This document shows positions 53,273 to 62,818 of a DNA stretch of 64,000 nucleotides, piece after piece. Under the pieces are notes generated by a model that saw nothing but the letters and a program-made list of their open reading frames with translations, ran no database searches and was not told where the DNA came from. This DNA is from UBA7239 sp035430165 (lineage in GTDB: Bacteria; Pseudomonadota; Gammaproteobacteria; Pseudomonadales; UBA7239): positions 1-64,000 of the forward strand of contig DAOMGE010000004.1 of NCBI GenBank assembly GCA_035430165.1, given 5' to 3'. The translations under genes were made by a program, and so were the position numbers. Every line of letters begins with the position of its first letter. The first letter of the stretch is position 1.

Positions 53273-54748
53273 TCAGAATGTAACGCTATTGCCCGGTTCA
53301 GCAATATCTGCATGGATCTTGCGAATCGACAACTCTTCCTGCAGCGCAGTCAGTGCCATATCTTCACCGTGTACCAGATAGAAAGGCGGCTTGTTTTTGA
53401 ATTGTGTTGCCCATTCCAGTAATTGTGTCTGGTCGGCATGGGCAGAAAAGCCGCCGAGCGTATGGATTTGTGCCTTGACGGCAATCATCTGCCCCTGCAG
53501 TTTGACCGTTTTGGGTTTGTGGATCAGGATGCGGCCGAGTGTTCCCCTGGCTTGATAGCCGGTAAAAATAACGTGTGTGTTTTCATGCCACAGCCGGTGT
53601 TTGAAATGGTGGCGAATGCGGCCGCCCGTACACATCCCGCTGCCAGCAATGATAATAGCGCCGCTTTTGACGCGATTGATCGCCATTGAATCCTCAACGG
53701 ACTCCGTAATTGACAGGCATGGCAGAAAATCCGTGAGGCTCTTGCTTTTATATTTCTTCAGTAGTGCTGTGTCTGAAGGATCAAGCCTGCCCAGACTATG
53801 GGAATACACATCAGTGACTGCACGCCCCATCGGACTATCAAGAAATACCACCCAGTTCTGCAATTTGCCCTGGTGATAAAGTTTACCCAGCTGGAATATC
53901 AGTTCCTGTGTACGGCCTACTGCAAAAGCAGGAATCAGTATGTTGCCGCGTTCGTGTTGCACCTGTTGCAGTATTTGCGTGAATTCTTCCATCGTGGCAT
54001 CAAAGCTGCGATGGTTGCGATCACCGTATGTGCTTTCCATGAGTACAAGATCGGCATTCTCGACCACCTCAGGATCTTTCATCAGCGAAGTACTGTCATT
54101 GCCAAGGTCGCCGGAAAAAACCAGCGTCTTGTTTCGGGTGCCATCGGCGATCCTGAGCTCCACAATCGAGGAACCGAGAATGTGGCCTGCATCGTGCAGC
54201 GATAAAGTAATTCCGTCAGCAATATTGCGTTTCTGCCCATACTCGCAACAGTCGCACAAATCAATGACGTGTTTGACGTCGCGCTCAGTGTAAAGCGGTG
54301 GCAGTGTCTTGCGGCCTGCTCGTTCGCGGCGAAGGTTTTCATATTCCAGATCCTTGCTGTACAGGTGAAACGAATCCATCAGCAAGATGTCGAGCAGGTT
54401 GCGTGTGCCACTGGTGCAATAGATGGCGCCGTTAAAGCCGCGATGTACCAGTAGTGGCAGCATGCCGGAGTGATCCAGGTGTGCATGTGACAAAATCACT
54501 GCATCAACGGTGGAGGGATCAATGTCGAAAGAAAAATCGTGGCCTACATCGGGCTTGCTGGCGTCGTTTATTTTACTGTCGCCGCCTTGCTGCATGCCGC
54601 AATCGAGCAAAATGCGCATGCCGCAGACTTCGAGTAGATGACAAGAGCCGGTGACTTGTCGTGCTGCACCCAGGAAAGTAACGCGCGGTAGATGATGCGT
54701 GATGTCGGTTTTGGTCTGCCGGTTTTGCTTCGAGAAATTCTTTTTCAC
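53273..54748 (-). CDS. Metallo-beta-lactamase/beta-CASP RNA-processing nuclease-like protein
   Basis: The 491-residue protein has the MBL motif H88-x-H90-x-D92-H93 (LSHAHLDHSG), the LHDAGHILGS and VFSGDLGND metal motifs, and a beta-CASP cap with the C-terminal RMMBL segment (TLGGFSAHADQTQLL). The fold is shared by CPSF-73/Ysh1-like RNA nucleases, and bacterial members are usually RNases or unassigned. It lies between trmA and a TrpD2-like gene, 18 and 26 bases from its neighbours. Confidence 0.88.
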   Translation of the reverse strand: MKKNFSKQNRQTKTDITHHLPRVTFLGAARQVTGSCHLLEVCGMRILLDCGMQQGGDSKINDASKPDVGHDFSFDIDPSTVDAVILSHAHLDHSGMLPLLVHRGFNGAIYCTSGTRNLLDILLMDSFHLYSKDLEYENLRRERAGRKTLPPLYTERDVKHVIDLCDCCEYGQKRNIADGITLSLHDAGHILGSSIVELRIADGTRNKTLVFSGDLGNDSTSLMKDPEVVENADLVLMESTYGDRNHRSFDATMEEFTQILQQVQHERGNILIPAFAVGRTQELIFQLGKLYHQGKLQNWVVFLDSPMGRAVTDVYSHSLGRLDPSDTALLKKYKSKSLTDFLPCLSITESVEDSMAINRVKSGAIIIAGSGMCTGGRIRHHFKHRLWHENTHVIFTGYQARGTLGRILIHKPKTVKLQGQMIAVKAQIHTLGGFSAHADQTQLLEWATQFKNKPPFYLVHGEDMALTALQEELSIRKIHADIAEPGNSVTF

Positions 54749-54766
54749 AACAATTATCCTGATGCG

Positions 54767-55762
54767 TTAGTGCAGGCGTTCACGATCGCGTGCGTGCCAC
54801 CATTGTGAAGCCATAGCATAGGCCATATCGTGATCTGGCACACGATTCATTGCCCGCAACGCGAGGGCGGCGGTGCCAATTACCGCTTCTTCGGCATAGT
54901 TGTCCTTGCATGTATCTCGCCATAGGTCGCGCAAGCGTCCGGGATTCATGTCTTCTTCGGTTGATTGCGGGGTGCTGAATCGGCGCGGCCAGTCTTCACG
55001 ATATTTTTCGGCATTGTGGATCAGGAACAGTTTACAGTCTGCTTCCGGGCGTCGTTCAAATTCACCGCCGTCACCTTTTATGACCAGTGCATTGTTCTGG
55101 CCAAGCAAAAATGCAGCTTGTGAGTGATTTTCGGCATACGCAGGGTGAAAAATACTTTGCAGTGAGCACGGTGCTGCGAGCGGGTTCACCAGTCTCACCA
55201 GTGTGTGTACGGGAGAGCGCAAGCCAAAAGTGTTGCGTAGATCAATAAGGTCCTGCAGTGGTTTGCACCAGTGACGCAAGTGAAAAAAACACAGGTTGTT
55301 GCGAGTAATGGCGTTACCTACGTCGTTCCAGTTTTCTGCCGTTGGCAATCCTGATTGTTTGAAACAGTGTTCCGTGTAGAGGCGTCCGGCGGTGTGGCCA
55401 TCGGTGCCGTGCATCAATACACGTACGCCGTTTTCTGCGAGCAGCAATGCGGACAGGATAAACCACGGCAGGTGTTTGCGCTTGCCGGCGTAGGAGGACC
55501 AGTCGAGATCAATCTGTATGTTTCCCGGTGCAGTAATATGCGCGCGAACCGCGTCGACAAATCCGGCCAGTTCATCGGCACTTTCTTCTTTCACGCGCAA
55601 CAACATCAGGAATGCACCAATTTGTACCGGTTCCGCTGAGCCATCCAGCACCATACCGAAAGCTGTGCGAGCTTCCTCACGCGTCAGCGAGCGAGAACCT
55701 TTTTTCCCCTTGCCGAGTGCGCGGATGTACTGTGCAAACGGGTGTTCAGTTGTTTCATTCAT
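54767..55762 (-). CDS. TrpD2/YbiB-like protein (glycosyl transferase family 3 fold)
   Basis: The 331-residue protein has the anthranilate phosphoribosyltransferase-like fold of YbiB: an N-terminal helical domain (EARTAFGMVLDGSAEPVQIGAFLML) and a core with LLLAENGVRVLMHGTDGH, FGLRSPVHTLVRLVNP and ALVIKGDGGE. YbiB in E. coli lacks TrpD activity and binds nucleic acids, so a role in tryptophan synthesis is unlikely, especially as trpF/B/A lie elsewhere. It starts the run leading to the nuclease-like gene and trmA. Confidence 0.82.
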   Translation of the reverse strand: MNETTEHPFAQYIRALGKGKKGSRSLTREEARTAFGMVLDGSAEPVQIGAFLMLLRVKEESADELAGFVDAVRAHITAPGNIQIDLDWSSYAGKRKHLPWFILSALLLAENGVRVLMHGTDGHTAGRLYTEHCFKQSGLPTAENWNDVGNAITRNNLCFFHLRHWCKPLQDLIDLRNTFGLRSPVHTLVRLVNPLAAPCSLQSIFHPAYAENHSQAAFLLGQNNALVIKGDGGEFERRPEADCKLFLIHNAEKYREDWPRRFSTPQSTEEDMNPGRLRDLWRDTCKDNYAEEAVIGTAALALRAMNRVPDHDMAYAMASQWWHARDRERLH

Positions 55763-55790
55763 GCTGTTTTTTGATGTCTGTGCTGTGATT

Positions 55791-55821
55791 AAAAAGCAAA
55801 CAGGCCGCTGAGCGGCCTGTT
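55791..55821 (-). terminator. Terminator after the ETF-QO gene
   Basis: AACAGGCCGC (55799-55808) pairs perfectly with GCGGCCTGTT (55812-55821) around TGA. On the minus strand it is followed by TTGCTTTTT. It lies 10 bases after the ETF-QO stop. Confidence 0.85.
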
Positions 55822-55831
55822 CTGGAGCGTG

Positions 55832-57490
55832 TTACATGTTGGGATAATTAGGCCCACCTGATCCTTCCGGTACTACCCATGTGATGTTTTGTGAGGGATC
55901 CTTGATGTCACAGGTTTTGCAATGCACGCAGTTCTGGCCGTTGATCTTGAATTGTTGCTTGCCGTCAAGTTCGACCACTTCGTACACGCCGGCAGGGCAG
56001 TAGCGCTGCGCCGGTTCATCGTACAGCGGCAGGTTGCGGGCAATCGGCACGTTCGGGTCAGTCAGGTGCAGGTGGCAGGGCTGGTTTTCTTCGTGGTTGG
56101 TGTTCGACAGGAACACGGAAGACAAGCGATCAAAGGTAAGTTTGTTATCCGGTTTTGGATATTCAATTTTTTTGCATTCACTCGCCGGCTTCATCTGTGC
56201 ATAGTCCGGTGCGGGGTCGCGCAGGGTCCACGGCAGATTGCCGTTGAAAATGTTGATGTCGAAAAATGCGTAGGCCGAGCCGATGATATTGCCGAACTTG
56301 TGTTGCGCAGGGCCAAAGTTGCGCTGCATCCACAATTCTTTATAAGCCCATGATGCTTCATAGTTGGCTGCAAATTCAGTGAGTTCCTCGCCAGTTTTAC
56401 CTGCGGCCAGTGCAGCGGCAATGGTTTCCGCAGCGATCATGCCGGATTTCATTGCAGTGTGGCTGCCTTTTATTTTTGCAAAATTCAGCGTTCCGGCATC
56501 ATCGCCGATCAAAAAACCACCCGGGAAATGCATTTTCGGTTGTGATTGCAAGCCGCCTTTGGTGATGGCACGCGCGCCGTAGCAGGTGCGTTTGCCGCCT
56601 TCAAGATATTGGCGAATCACAGGATGGGTTTTGTAGCGCTGGAACTCTTCAAATGGGCTTACATGCGCATTCGAGTAAGACAGGTCAGTGATCAGTCCGA
56701 CGGCGATCTGGTTGTTTTCGATGTGGTACAGGAAGCCGCCACCGGCAGAACCGCTTTCAGTCAGCGGCCAGCCTGCAGTATGTACAACCAGTCCCTGCTT
56801 GTGTTTTTCGGCGGGGACTTCCCAGATTTCCTTGATGCCGATGCCGTAGTGCTGTGCATCTTTGCCTGCATCCAGTTTGAATTTACTGATCAGCTGTTTG
56901 CCCAGATGGCCGCGGCAGCCTTCCGCAAACAGTGTGTATTTGCCGTGCAGTTCCATGCCGGGGGTGTAGGCGTCAGTCGGTTGGCCGTCGTGGCCGATAC
57001 CCATGTCGCCAGTGACGATACCTTTTACAGAGCCGTTCTCATGGTAAAGGACGCTCGCAGCGGTAAAGCCGGGGAAGATTTCCACGCCAAGCGCTTCGGC
57101 CTGTTCAGCCAGCCAGCGGCACAGGCGACCGAGGCTGATGATGTAGTTGCCTTCGTTGTGCATGGTTTTCGGTACAGCGAAATGGGGTACCTTGATGGCG
57201 CCTTCGCCACTGGTAAACATATGGATGTCGTCGCCGACCACGGAAGTCTCGAGCGGGGCGCCATCAGCTTTCCAGTTCGGGAACAATTCATTGAGCGCTG
57301 TGGGCTCGAATACCGCGCCGGACAGGATATGGGCGCCCACTTCGGAACCTTTTTCCACCACGACTACAGACAGTTCCGGATTCAACTGGCGCAAGCGGCA
57401 GGCGGCTGACAGACCGGCAGGGCCGGCACCGACGATTACTACGTCGAATTCCATCGACTCTCTTTCAATAGCGTCTTGTTCGACTGTCAT
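55832..57490 (-). CDS. Electron transfer flavoprotein-ubiquinone oxidoreductase
   Basis: ETF-QO passes electrons from ETF (fatty acid and amino acid oxidation) to ubiquinone at the membrane. The N-terminal FAD site is DVVIVGAGPAGLSAACRL, followed by the VEKGSEVGAHILSGAVFEP region, GDDAGTLNFAKIKGSHTAMKSG and the C-terminal [4Fe-4S] cluster CVHCKTCDI. The 552-residue length is normal. It is divergent from etfBA, 218 bases away, as in many gammaproteobacteria. Confidence 0.95.
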   Translation of the reverse strand: MTVEQDAIERESMEFDVVIVGAGPAGLSAACRLRQLNPELSVVVVEKGSEVGAHILSGAVFEPTALNELFPNWKADGAPLETSVVGDDIHMFTSGEGAIKVPHFAVPKTMHNEGNYIISLGRLCRWLAEQAEALGVEIFPGFTAASVLYHENGSVKGIVTGDMGIGHDGQPTDAYTPGMELHGKYTLFAEGCRGHLGKQLISKFKLDAGKDAQHYGIGIKEIWEVPAEKHKQGLVVHTAGWPLTESGSAGGGFLYHIENNQIAVGLITDLSYSNAHVSPFEEFQRYKTHPVIRQYLEGGKRTCYGARAITKGGLQSQPKMHFPGGFLIGDDAGTLNFAKIKGSHTAMKSGMIAAETIAAALAAGKTGEELTEFAANYEASWAYKELWMQRNFGPAQHKFGNIIGSAYAFFDINIFNGNLPWTLRDPAPDYAQMKPASECKKIEYPKPDNKLTFDRLSSVFLSNTNHEENQPCHLHLTDPNVPIARNLPLYDEPAQRYCPAGVYEVVELDGKQQFKINGQNCVHCKTCDIKDPSQNITWVVPEGSGGPNYPNM

Positions 57491-57568
57491 GCGGGCGTGC
57501 CTCGTTCAGGAATGGAAAATCGGGAAGGCGCGCATTTTACCGGTATTGGAGAGGTGATAGAAGCCTGT

Positions 57569-57590
57569 AGCCCAGTCTTTATGGGCTTTT
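57569..57590 (+). promoter_or_regulatory. Hairpin with T-run in the etfB leader
   Basis: AGCCCA (57569-57574) pairs with TGGGCT (57582-57587) across a 7-base loop, followed by TTT. It lies in the divergent etfD/etfB gap about 120 bases before etfB and could be an early terminator/attenuator or only a chance hairpin. Confidence 0.4.
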
Positions 57591-57708
57591 CGCTATTGCT
57601 TTTGGGGGCATCAGGCGGCACCATACGCGCGCCTTGAAAACGGCTAAAAGCCGGCGACATATCACCCGGGTCGCCATTTCCTATCCCTACTTTACGAACG
57701 AGGAATCC

Positions 57709-58458
57709 ATGAAGGTTCTGGTTGCAGTCAAGCGCGTCGCTGACGCGAACGTAAAGGTTCGTCCGAAAGCGGACGGTACCGGTGTTGATCTGACTAACGT
57801 CAAAATGGCAGTCAACCCGTTTTGTGAAATTGCTGTGGAAGAGGCCGTGCGCTTGAAAGAAGCCGGCGTTGCCACCGAGATTGTCGCCGTTTCCATTGGT
57901 GACAAAGCTGCCCAGGAGCAGATTCGCACAGCGCTGGCGCTGGGTGCAGATCGCGGCATCCTGGTAGAAACCGCTGCCGATGTGCAGCCGTTGGCTGTTG
58001 CGAAAGCACTGAAAGCCATCGTTGACCAGGAAAAACCGGGTCTGGTTATCTTGGGTAAACAGTCCATTGACGGCGACAACAACCAGGTCGGCCAGATGCT
58101 GGCGGCCTTGTCGGGCATGTCTCAAGGTACGTTTGCCTCCGTTGTGAAAGTGGAAGGGGACAAGGTTGCAGTAACCCGTGAAATCGACGGTGGCCTGCAA
58201 ACAGTCAGTCTGACATTGCCTGCTATCGTCACGACAGATTTGCGTCTGAACGAACCGCGCTACGCTTCACTGCCGAACATCATGAAAGCCAAGAAAAAGC
58301 CGCTGGATACCGTGACGCCTGAATCACTGGGTGTAGATGTTTCCCCACGTATCAAAACACTGAAAGTCGAGCCGCCAGCTGATCGCAAAGCGGGTATCAA
58401 GGTTGCGGATGTTGCCGCGCTGGTCGACAAACTGAAAAACGAAGCGAAGGTGATCTGA
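57709..58458 (+). CDS. etfB: Electron transfer flavoprotein beta subunit
   Basis: EtfB forms the ETF heterodimer with EtfA and binds AMP. The ATG at 57709 follows GAGGAA at a good distance and gives the family start MKVLVAVKRVADANVKVR. The NPFCEIAVEEAVRLKE, GKQSIDGDNNQVGQMLAA and SLPNIMKAKKKPL segments are typical. The protein has 249 residues. etfA begins 1 base after its stop. Confidence 0.95.
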   Translation: MKVLVAVKRVADANVKVRPKADGTGVDLTNVKMAVNPFCEIAVEEAVRLKEAGVATEIVAVSIGDKAAQEQIRTALALGADRGILVETAADVQPLAVAKALKAIVDQEKPGLVILGKQSIDGDNNQVGQMLAALSGMSQGTFASVVKVEGDKVAVTREIDGGLQTVSLTLPAIVTTDLRLNEPRYASLPNIMKAKKKPLDTVTPESLGVDVSPRIKTLKVEPPADRKAGIKVADVAALVDKLKNEAKVI

Positions 58459-58459
58459 T

Positions 58460-59389
58460 ATGACAACTCTCGTTATTGCTGAACACGACAACGCCAGCCT
58501 GAAAAGCGCCACACTTAACACCGTGGCAGCTGCAAAAGCGATCGGCGGTGATATCCATGTGCTGGTTGCAGGCAGTGGCTGCGGTGCTGCTGCTGAAGCG
58601 GCAGCCAAAGTAGCAGGCGTTAGCAAGGTGCTGGTTGCTGACAACGCGGTTTATGCCAACCAACTCGCCGAGAACGTCAGCTTGCTGGTCGCTGAACTCG
58701 GCAAGGGTTACAGCCACATACTTGCACCGGCGACATCCAACGGCAAAAATATCCTGCCACGCGCTGCTGCGTTGCTTGATGTTGCACAGATTTCTGAAAT
58801 CACTGCAGTTGTCAGCGCTGATACATTCCAGCGTCCTGTTTACGCTGGCAACGTGATTGCGACCGTACAATCCACGGATGCCATCAAAGTGATCACCGTG
58901 CGTACCACCGGTTTTGATGCCGTTGCTGCTGAAGGCGGCTCTGCTGCGGTTGAAGCAGTGGCCAGCGCACAAAACGCAGGTCTGTCGACGTTTGTTGGTG
59001 AAGAAATTGCGAAGAGCGATCGTCCTGAGCTGACCTCTGCCAAGATTGTTATCTCTGGCGGTCGCGGTATGCAGTCGGGTGACAACTTCAAACTGCTCGA
59101 AGCAGTTGCCGACAAACTCGGTGCTGCAATGGGTGCTTCACGTGCAGCGGTTGATGCCGGTTTCGTACCGAATGACATGCAGGTTGGCCAGACCGGTAAA
59201 ATTGTTGCGCCGGATCTGTACATCGCTGTCGGTATTTCCGGTGCTATCCAGCATCTGGCCGGTATGAAAGATTCCAAAGTGATCGTCGCGATCAACAAGG
59301 ATGAAGAAGCGCCGATCTTCCAGGTAGCGGATTACGGTCTGGTAGCAGACCTGTTCACTGCATTACCGGAACTGGCTAACGCGTTGTAA
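58460..59389 (+). CDS. etfA: Electron transfer flavoprotein alpha subunit
   Basis: EtfA binds the redox-active FAD of ETF. The C-terminal FAD domain shows GRGMQSGDNFKLLEAVADKLG, ASRAAVDAGFVPNDMQVGQTGK, YIAVGISGAIQHLAGMKDS and INKDEEAPIFQVADYGLVADLF. The 309-residue length is normal. It is translated with etfB and is followed by a strong bidirectional terminator. Confidence 0.96.
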   Translation: MTTLVIAEHDNASLKSATLNTVAAAKAIGGDIHVLVAGSGCGAAAEAAAKVAGVSKVLVADNAVYANQLAENVSLLVAELGKGYSHILAPATSNGKNILPRAAALLDVAQISEITAVVSADTFQRPVYAGNVIATVQSTDAIKVITVRTTGFDAVAAEGGSAAVEAVASAQNAGLSTFVGEEIAKSDRPELTSAKIVISGGRGMQSGDNFKLLEAVADKLGAAMGASRAAVDAGFVPNDMQVGQTGKIVAPDLYIAVGISGAIQHLAGMKDSKVIVAINKDEEAPIFQVADYGLVADLFTALPELANAL

Positions 59390-59406
59390 TCCTCGCGTGA
59401 TGACAT

Positions 59407-59436
59407 AAAAAAACCCGCGTTATGCGGGTTTTTTTA
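59407..59436. terminator. Bidirectional terminator between etfA and the porin gene
   Basis: ACCCGC (59413-59418) pairs with GCGGGT (59424-59429) around GTTAT, with A-tract on the left and T-tract on the right, so it can end both the etfBA transcript and the convergent nitrate-transport transcript. Confidence 0.9.
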
Positions 59437-59457
59437 TGCCTGTGATCTGGGAGTGGT

Positions 59458-60801
59458 TCAAAAGTTATATTCAGCCCATACCCACGCTTTCGACAGATCC
59501 TTTTTTCCGGATACCGCTACATCGGCGCGTGAATCTGCCTGATCGTAAACGGCAAATTTGGTGCCGATAGTCCATTTCGGGCCAAAAGTTTTTACAACCT
59601 GTAAACTGGTCTCTGTACCGAAATCCAGTCCGTCATGTGTGGTGAGGTTACGGCTGGCGGAACTGTACTCGTGGTATTGCAGCATGGTTTTGATGGCATA
59701 GGCATTGAAATCGAGTCCAAGTGTTGCGTACTGGTCTACCAGTCCTTCTTTGGGCGTTACCAGAAACTGGTCTGCCCAACCGTTAAAGGCGTGTTTGGTG
59801 GCATACGGTGTTTGCAGGCCATACTGCCCACCGTCGGATCCCAGAAATTCATAACCAAGCATGGGCGTTAATGCATAGTTACCGCCACCAAATCCCCAGG
59901 TCATGCCGATTTCACCGAGTTTGTAATCGGCGTGATATCGCTTCTCCACTGTTGGAGTGGCCATTATTTCCGCAGACTGATTGGCATATTCTGCGCGATA
60001 CAGTGCGCGTAGCGGCACAGTCGTTGGCAGGTTGTATGAACCTTCGAACCGCAAGCCGGTCGAGTTGTTCGTGATGTAGCGCAGGCCGGGATTCAGGTCG
60101 ATCTGTGCTGCAGGTAGTCGCAAGGTGTCGTTCTGGTTTTTGAGATCATACGAGTAGGCGGTAAATTTTCCCCACGTAAAGCCGTTGTAACTGACGTTGA
60201 AAAGATTGTCACTGGTGTTGCTGTCAAATGCGGGTGTAATGCCATGCACGCGACCGACATAAGCATAATTGAATGTAAAATCATCAATGCCTGTGTAAGT
60301 GGCGCTGAATGCATCAAACGTCTGGTCATTCTGGCGAAAGCCTACGTTGCCAATCCAGCGCTGGTTATCGAAGGTCAGGTATTGTCTGCCGAGCGTCAGG
60401 TTCAGCTTGCTTATACCACGGTAGCGCAGCTGGAAGCGGTTGAAATCAGAACCTTCCGGATCAGCGATCACAGCATATCCCGTAGCCGGTGGCGTAGGTG
60501 GTGCAGGCAGCTGGTAGTTATTCAGTCCTGCCACCGAATGTACATTTTCGAATTCAGTTAATAATGTGAAACCATAGTAGGGTGCAGTTTCATAACCGAG
60601 TTTTGAACGGAGCGTCAATGCATCGGCGTCCTTCGCAAACGCATCATCTTCCACGCGCTCGAAACGCAGTCTTTCATTAACGGTAACTTTGCCTGAGGTA
60701 AGTGACTTGTAGATATTTTCTTCAGCTTGTGCAGGAGTCGTGCTGACTATGCAAATGGCTGCAAGTGAAATGCAGAAATGAAAATTGGCGTTTGATTTCA
60801 T
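59458..60801 (-). CDS. Outer-membrane porin of the alginate-export type
   Basis: The 447-residue precursor has a signal peptide (MKSNANFHFC start, cleavage near TTPAQA-EEN) and a barrel of the alginate_exp family (VNERLRFERVEDDAFAKDAD, TLRSKLGYETAPYYGF, KLNLTLGRQYLTFDNQRWIG) ending in WAEYNF. I chose ATG 60801 at the signal peptide. It lies 55 bases downstream of the ABC ATPase gene and is probably last in its operon. Alginate export itself is unlikely; anion uptake with the transporter is inferred. Confidence 0.82.
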   Translation of the reverse strand: MKSNANFHFCISLAAICIVSTTPAQAEENIYKSLTSGKVTVNERLRFERVEDDAFAKDADALTLRSKLGYETAPYYGFTLLTEFENVHSVAGLNNYQLPAPPTPPATGYAVIADPEGSDFNRFQLRYRGISKLNLTLGRQYLTFDNQRWIGNVGFRQNDQTFDAFSATYTGIDDFTFNYAYVGRVHGITPAFDSNTSDNLFNVSYNGFTWGKFTAYSYDLKNQNDTLRLPAAQIDLNPGLRYITNNSTGLRFEGSYNLPTTVPLRALYRAEYANQSAEIMATPTVEKRYHADYKLGEIGMTWGFGGGNYALTPMLGYEFLGSDGGQYGLQTPYATKHAFNGWADQFLVTPKEGLVDQYATLGLDFNAYAIKTMLQYHEYSSASRNLTTHDGLDFGTETSLQVVKTFGPKWTIGTKFAVYDQADSRADVAVSGKKDLSKAWVWAEYNF

Positions 60802-60856
60802 AAAAAAATCCTCAAAAGTATCAATATCTGGAAAGAGAGAGAAGGCCAGGTGCTGG

Positions 60857-61729
60857 TCAGCACGCTTTTGGTAACGGGGTATTGGCGTCAACCAGTGGTT
60901 TTCTGGCTGACGCGATCGCTTTTTTTGTGTTGCTGAATATGTCCTCCACTTTCAGGTTTTTTTCGTAGAGGAATCGCAACACCTCGTGCCTTAAATGGTT
61001 GTAGTGCGGATCATCTGCCAGCGCGAGCCGGTTTCTTGGTCGTGCCAGATCAATGTCCAGTATTTCACCGACAGTGGCGGAAGGGCCGTTGGTCATCATT
61101 ACAATCCGGTCGGAAAGCAGTACCGCTTCATCGACATCATGGGTAATCATGATGACGGTATTGTTCAGCCTGTTCTGTATTTCCATCAGCGAATCTTGCA
61201 GGTGCGCTCGTGTCAGCGCATCCAGTGCGCCGAACGGTTCATCCATGAGCAGAACTTGCGGTTGCATGGCCAAGGCCCTGGCAATGCCGACGCGTTGTTT
61301 CATGCCGCCAGAAATTTCATTCGGCAATTTGTGCATGGCGTGTTGCATGTGTACAAGTTCAAGGTTGTGCTCAATCCATTCCTTCATTTCGGTGCGTGTT
61401 TTTTTGCCGCGAAAGACTTCTTTAACACCGAGTTCTACATTCTGGTAAGACGTCAACCAGGGTAGTAGTGAGTGATTCTGGAATACCACGGCTCTTTCCG
61501 GGCCTGGTGTGTTCACTTCCTTGCCGTCCAGTACCACACCACCTTCAGTGGCTTGCAACAGGCCAGCCACAATATTCAGGACAGTGGATTTGCCGCAGCC
61601 GGAGTGACCAATCAGGGTGACAAACTCGCCTTCGCGAATTTTCAGGTTCACATTTTTCAAGGCATTGAACGTGCCCTTGGCGGTTTTGAAATCGATGCCG
61701 ACTTGTGTGAGTTCCAGTAGTGTTTTCAT
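60857..61729 (-). CDS. Nitrate/nitrite-type ABC transporter ATPase (NrtD/CmpD-like)
   Basis: The 290-residue ATPase has Walker A GHSGCGKST, signature ISGGMKQRVGIARALAM and Walker B LLMDEPFGALD, followed by ITHDVDEAVLLSDR. The C-terminal half matches the NrtD/TauB/SsuB group, and the operon partners make nitrate, nitrite, bicarbonate or cyanate the likely substrates. The start ATG 61729 lies 33 bases downstream of the permease stop. Confidence 0.85.
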   Translation of the reverse strand: MKTLLELTQVGIDFKTAKGTFNALKNVNLKIREGEFVTLIGHSGCGKSTVLNIVAGLLQATEGGVVLDGKEVNTPGPERAVVFQNHSLLPWLTSYQNVELGVKEVFRGKKTRTEMKEWIEHNLELVHMQHAMHKLPNEISGGMKQRVGIARALAMQPQVLLMDEPFGALDALTRAHLQDSLMEIQNRLNNTVIMITHDVDEAVLLSDRIVMMTNGPSATVGEILDIDLARPRNRLALADDPHYNHLRHEVLRFLYEKNLKVEDIFSNTKKAIASARKPLVDANTPLPKAC

Positions 61730-61762
61730 GGTAAGGCCTCGCATGGCTGGATTCGGGATGAC

Positions 61763-62716
61763 TTATCGCACAACAGACTGTTTGTCCCACGAGAAATGCT
61801 GTTGCAGCATCAACATGCCTTTGTCTAGCGCATAGCCGATCAGTCCGATGGTGATAACGGCTACCATGATCCTGCCCAGGGAATTGCTGTTGCCGTTCTG
61901 GAATTCGTCCCAGACAAATTTTCCCAGCCCCGGGTTTTGCGAGAGCATTTCTGCAGCAATCAACACCATCCACGCCGTGCTGAGTGAAAGTCGCAAGCCG
62001 GTAAAAATCATTGGCACTGCAGATGGAAAAACGATGTAACGAATATGCCGGAAATAATTCAGGCGCAGCACTTTGCTGACATTGACCAGATCACTGCTGA
62101 CGGATGTCACGCCAACGGCGGTGTTGATGACAGTTGGCCACAAACAGCAGAGCATCACGGTAAAAGCTGACGTGATATAGGATTTCGGCATTCCGTCAAC
62201 GACATTGACGTAGACGGAGCTGACCACAATGGTGACCAGCGGCAGCCAGGCCAGCGGTGAAACCGGCTTGAACAACTGGATAATCGGATTAATTGCCTTG
62301 TATACCGATGCACTTAACCCGACAACAATGCCAAACGGAATCGCAATGGTTGCTGCAAAGATAAATCCGGTAAAAACAGTTTTCAGGCTGGTTGCAATTT
62401 GTTGCGGATAAGTTGGCGCTCCACTGTAGGGACGCAGGTCTGCTTTCATCGCAGGATTTTGCAGTTTCAGCGCGGCGTTGCGTTTTTCCTGGCGTGCATA
62501 GAACTCGGCTTTGCGCTGTTCCTCGGCACGATATTCTTCCGACAGGCCCTTGGCTTGTTCCCACACGGCAACAGGGCCGGGAAATTTTCCGAGTGATGTG
62601 TCGATATGGCTGGATGCAATCTGCCAAAGACCAAGAAAAACAGCAATGCCAATCAGGGGTAAACCGAAATTCCGGATGGCAGTATCGAATAACTTTAAAA
62701 AATCAATTTGAATCAT
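61763..62716 (-). CDS. Nitrate/nitrite-type ABC transporter permease (NrtB-like)
   Basis: The 317-residue permease has six to seven membrane helices, a Q-rich and charged periplasmic insert (EEYRAEEQRKAEFYARQEKR), and the cytoplasmic EAA-like loop FRHIRYIVFPSAVPMIFTGLRLSL. The end AAEMLSQNPGLGKFVWDEFQ is conserved in NrtB and CmpB. Its gene sits between the binding-protein and ATPase genes in normal order. Neighbour spacing is 102 and 33 bases. Confidence 0.85.
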   Translation of the reverse strand: MIQIDFLKLFDTAIRNFGLPLIGIAVFLGLWQIASSHIDTSLGKFPGPVAVWEQAKGLSEEYRAEEQRKAEFYARQEKRNAALKLQNPAMKADLRPYSGAPTYPQQIATSLKTVFTGFIFAATIAIPFGIVVGLSASVYKAINPIIQLFKPVSPLAWLPLVTIVVSSVYVNVVDGMPKSYITSAFTVMLCCLWPTVINTAVGVTSVSSDLVNVSKVLRLNYFRHIRYIVFPSAVPMIFTGLRLSLSTAWMVLIAAEMLSQNPGLGKFVWDEFQNGNSNSLGRIMVAVITIGLIGYALDKGMLMLQQHFSWDKQSVVR

Positions 62717-62818
62717 GTGCTCACCTGACAGTGGCGCTACAACGCCGTAGCGGAGAAACTGAAAAACCGTGAGGCCTGCAATACCTGCGATCCGTATCGG
62801 TATTGCAGGGTATTCAGG

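Noticed and set aside
54767..55762. Assignment as anthranilate phosphoribosyltransferase TrpD
   Set aside because: The sequence is of the YbiB/TrpD2 type and the gene is far from the trp operon in the window, so TrpD activity is not supported.
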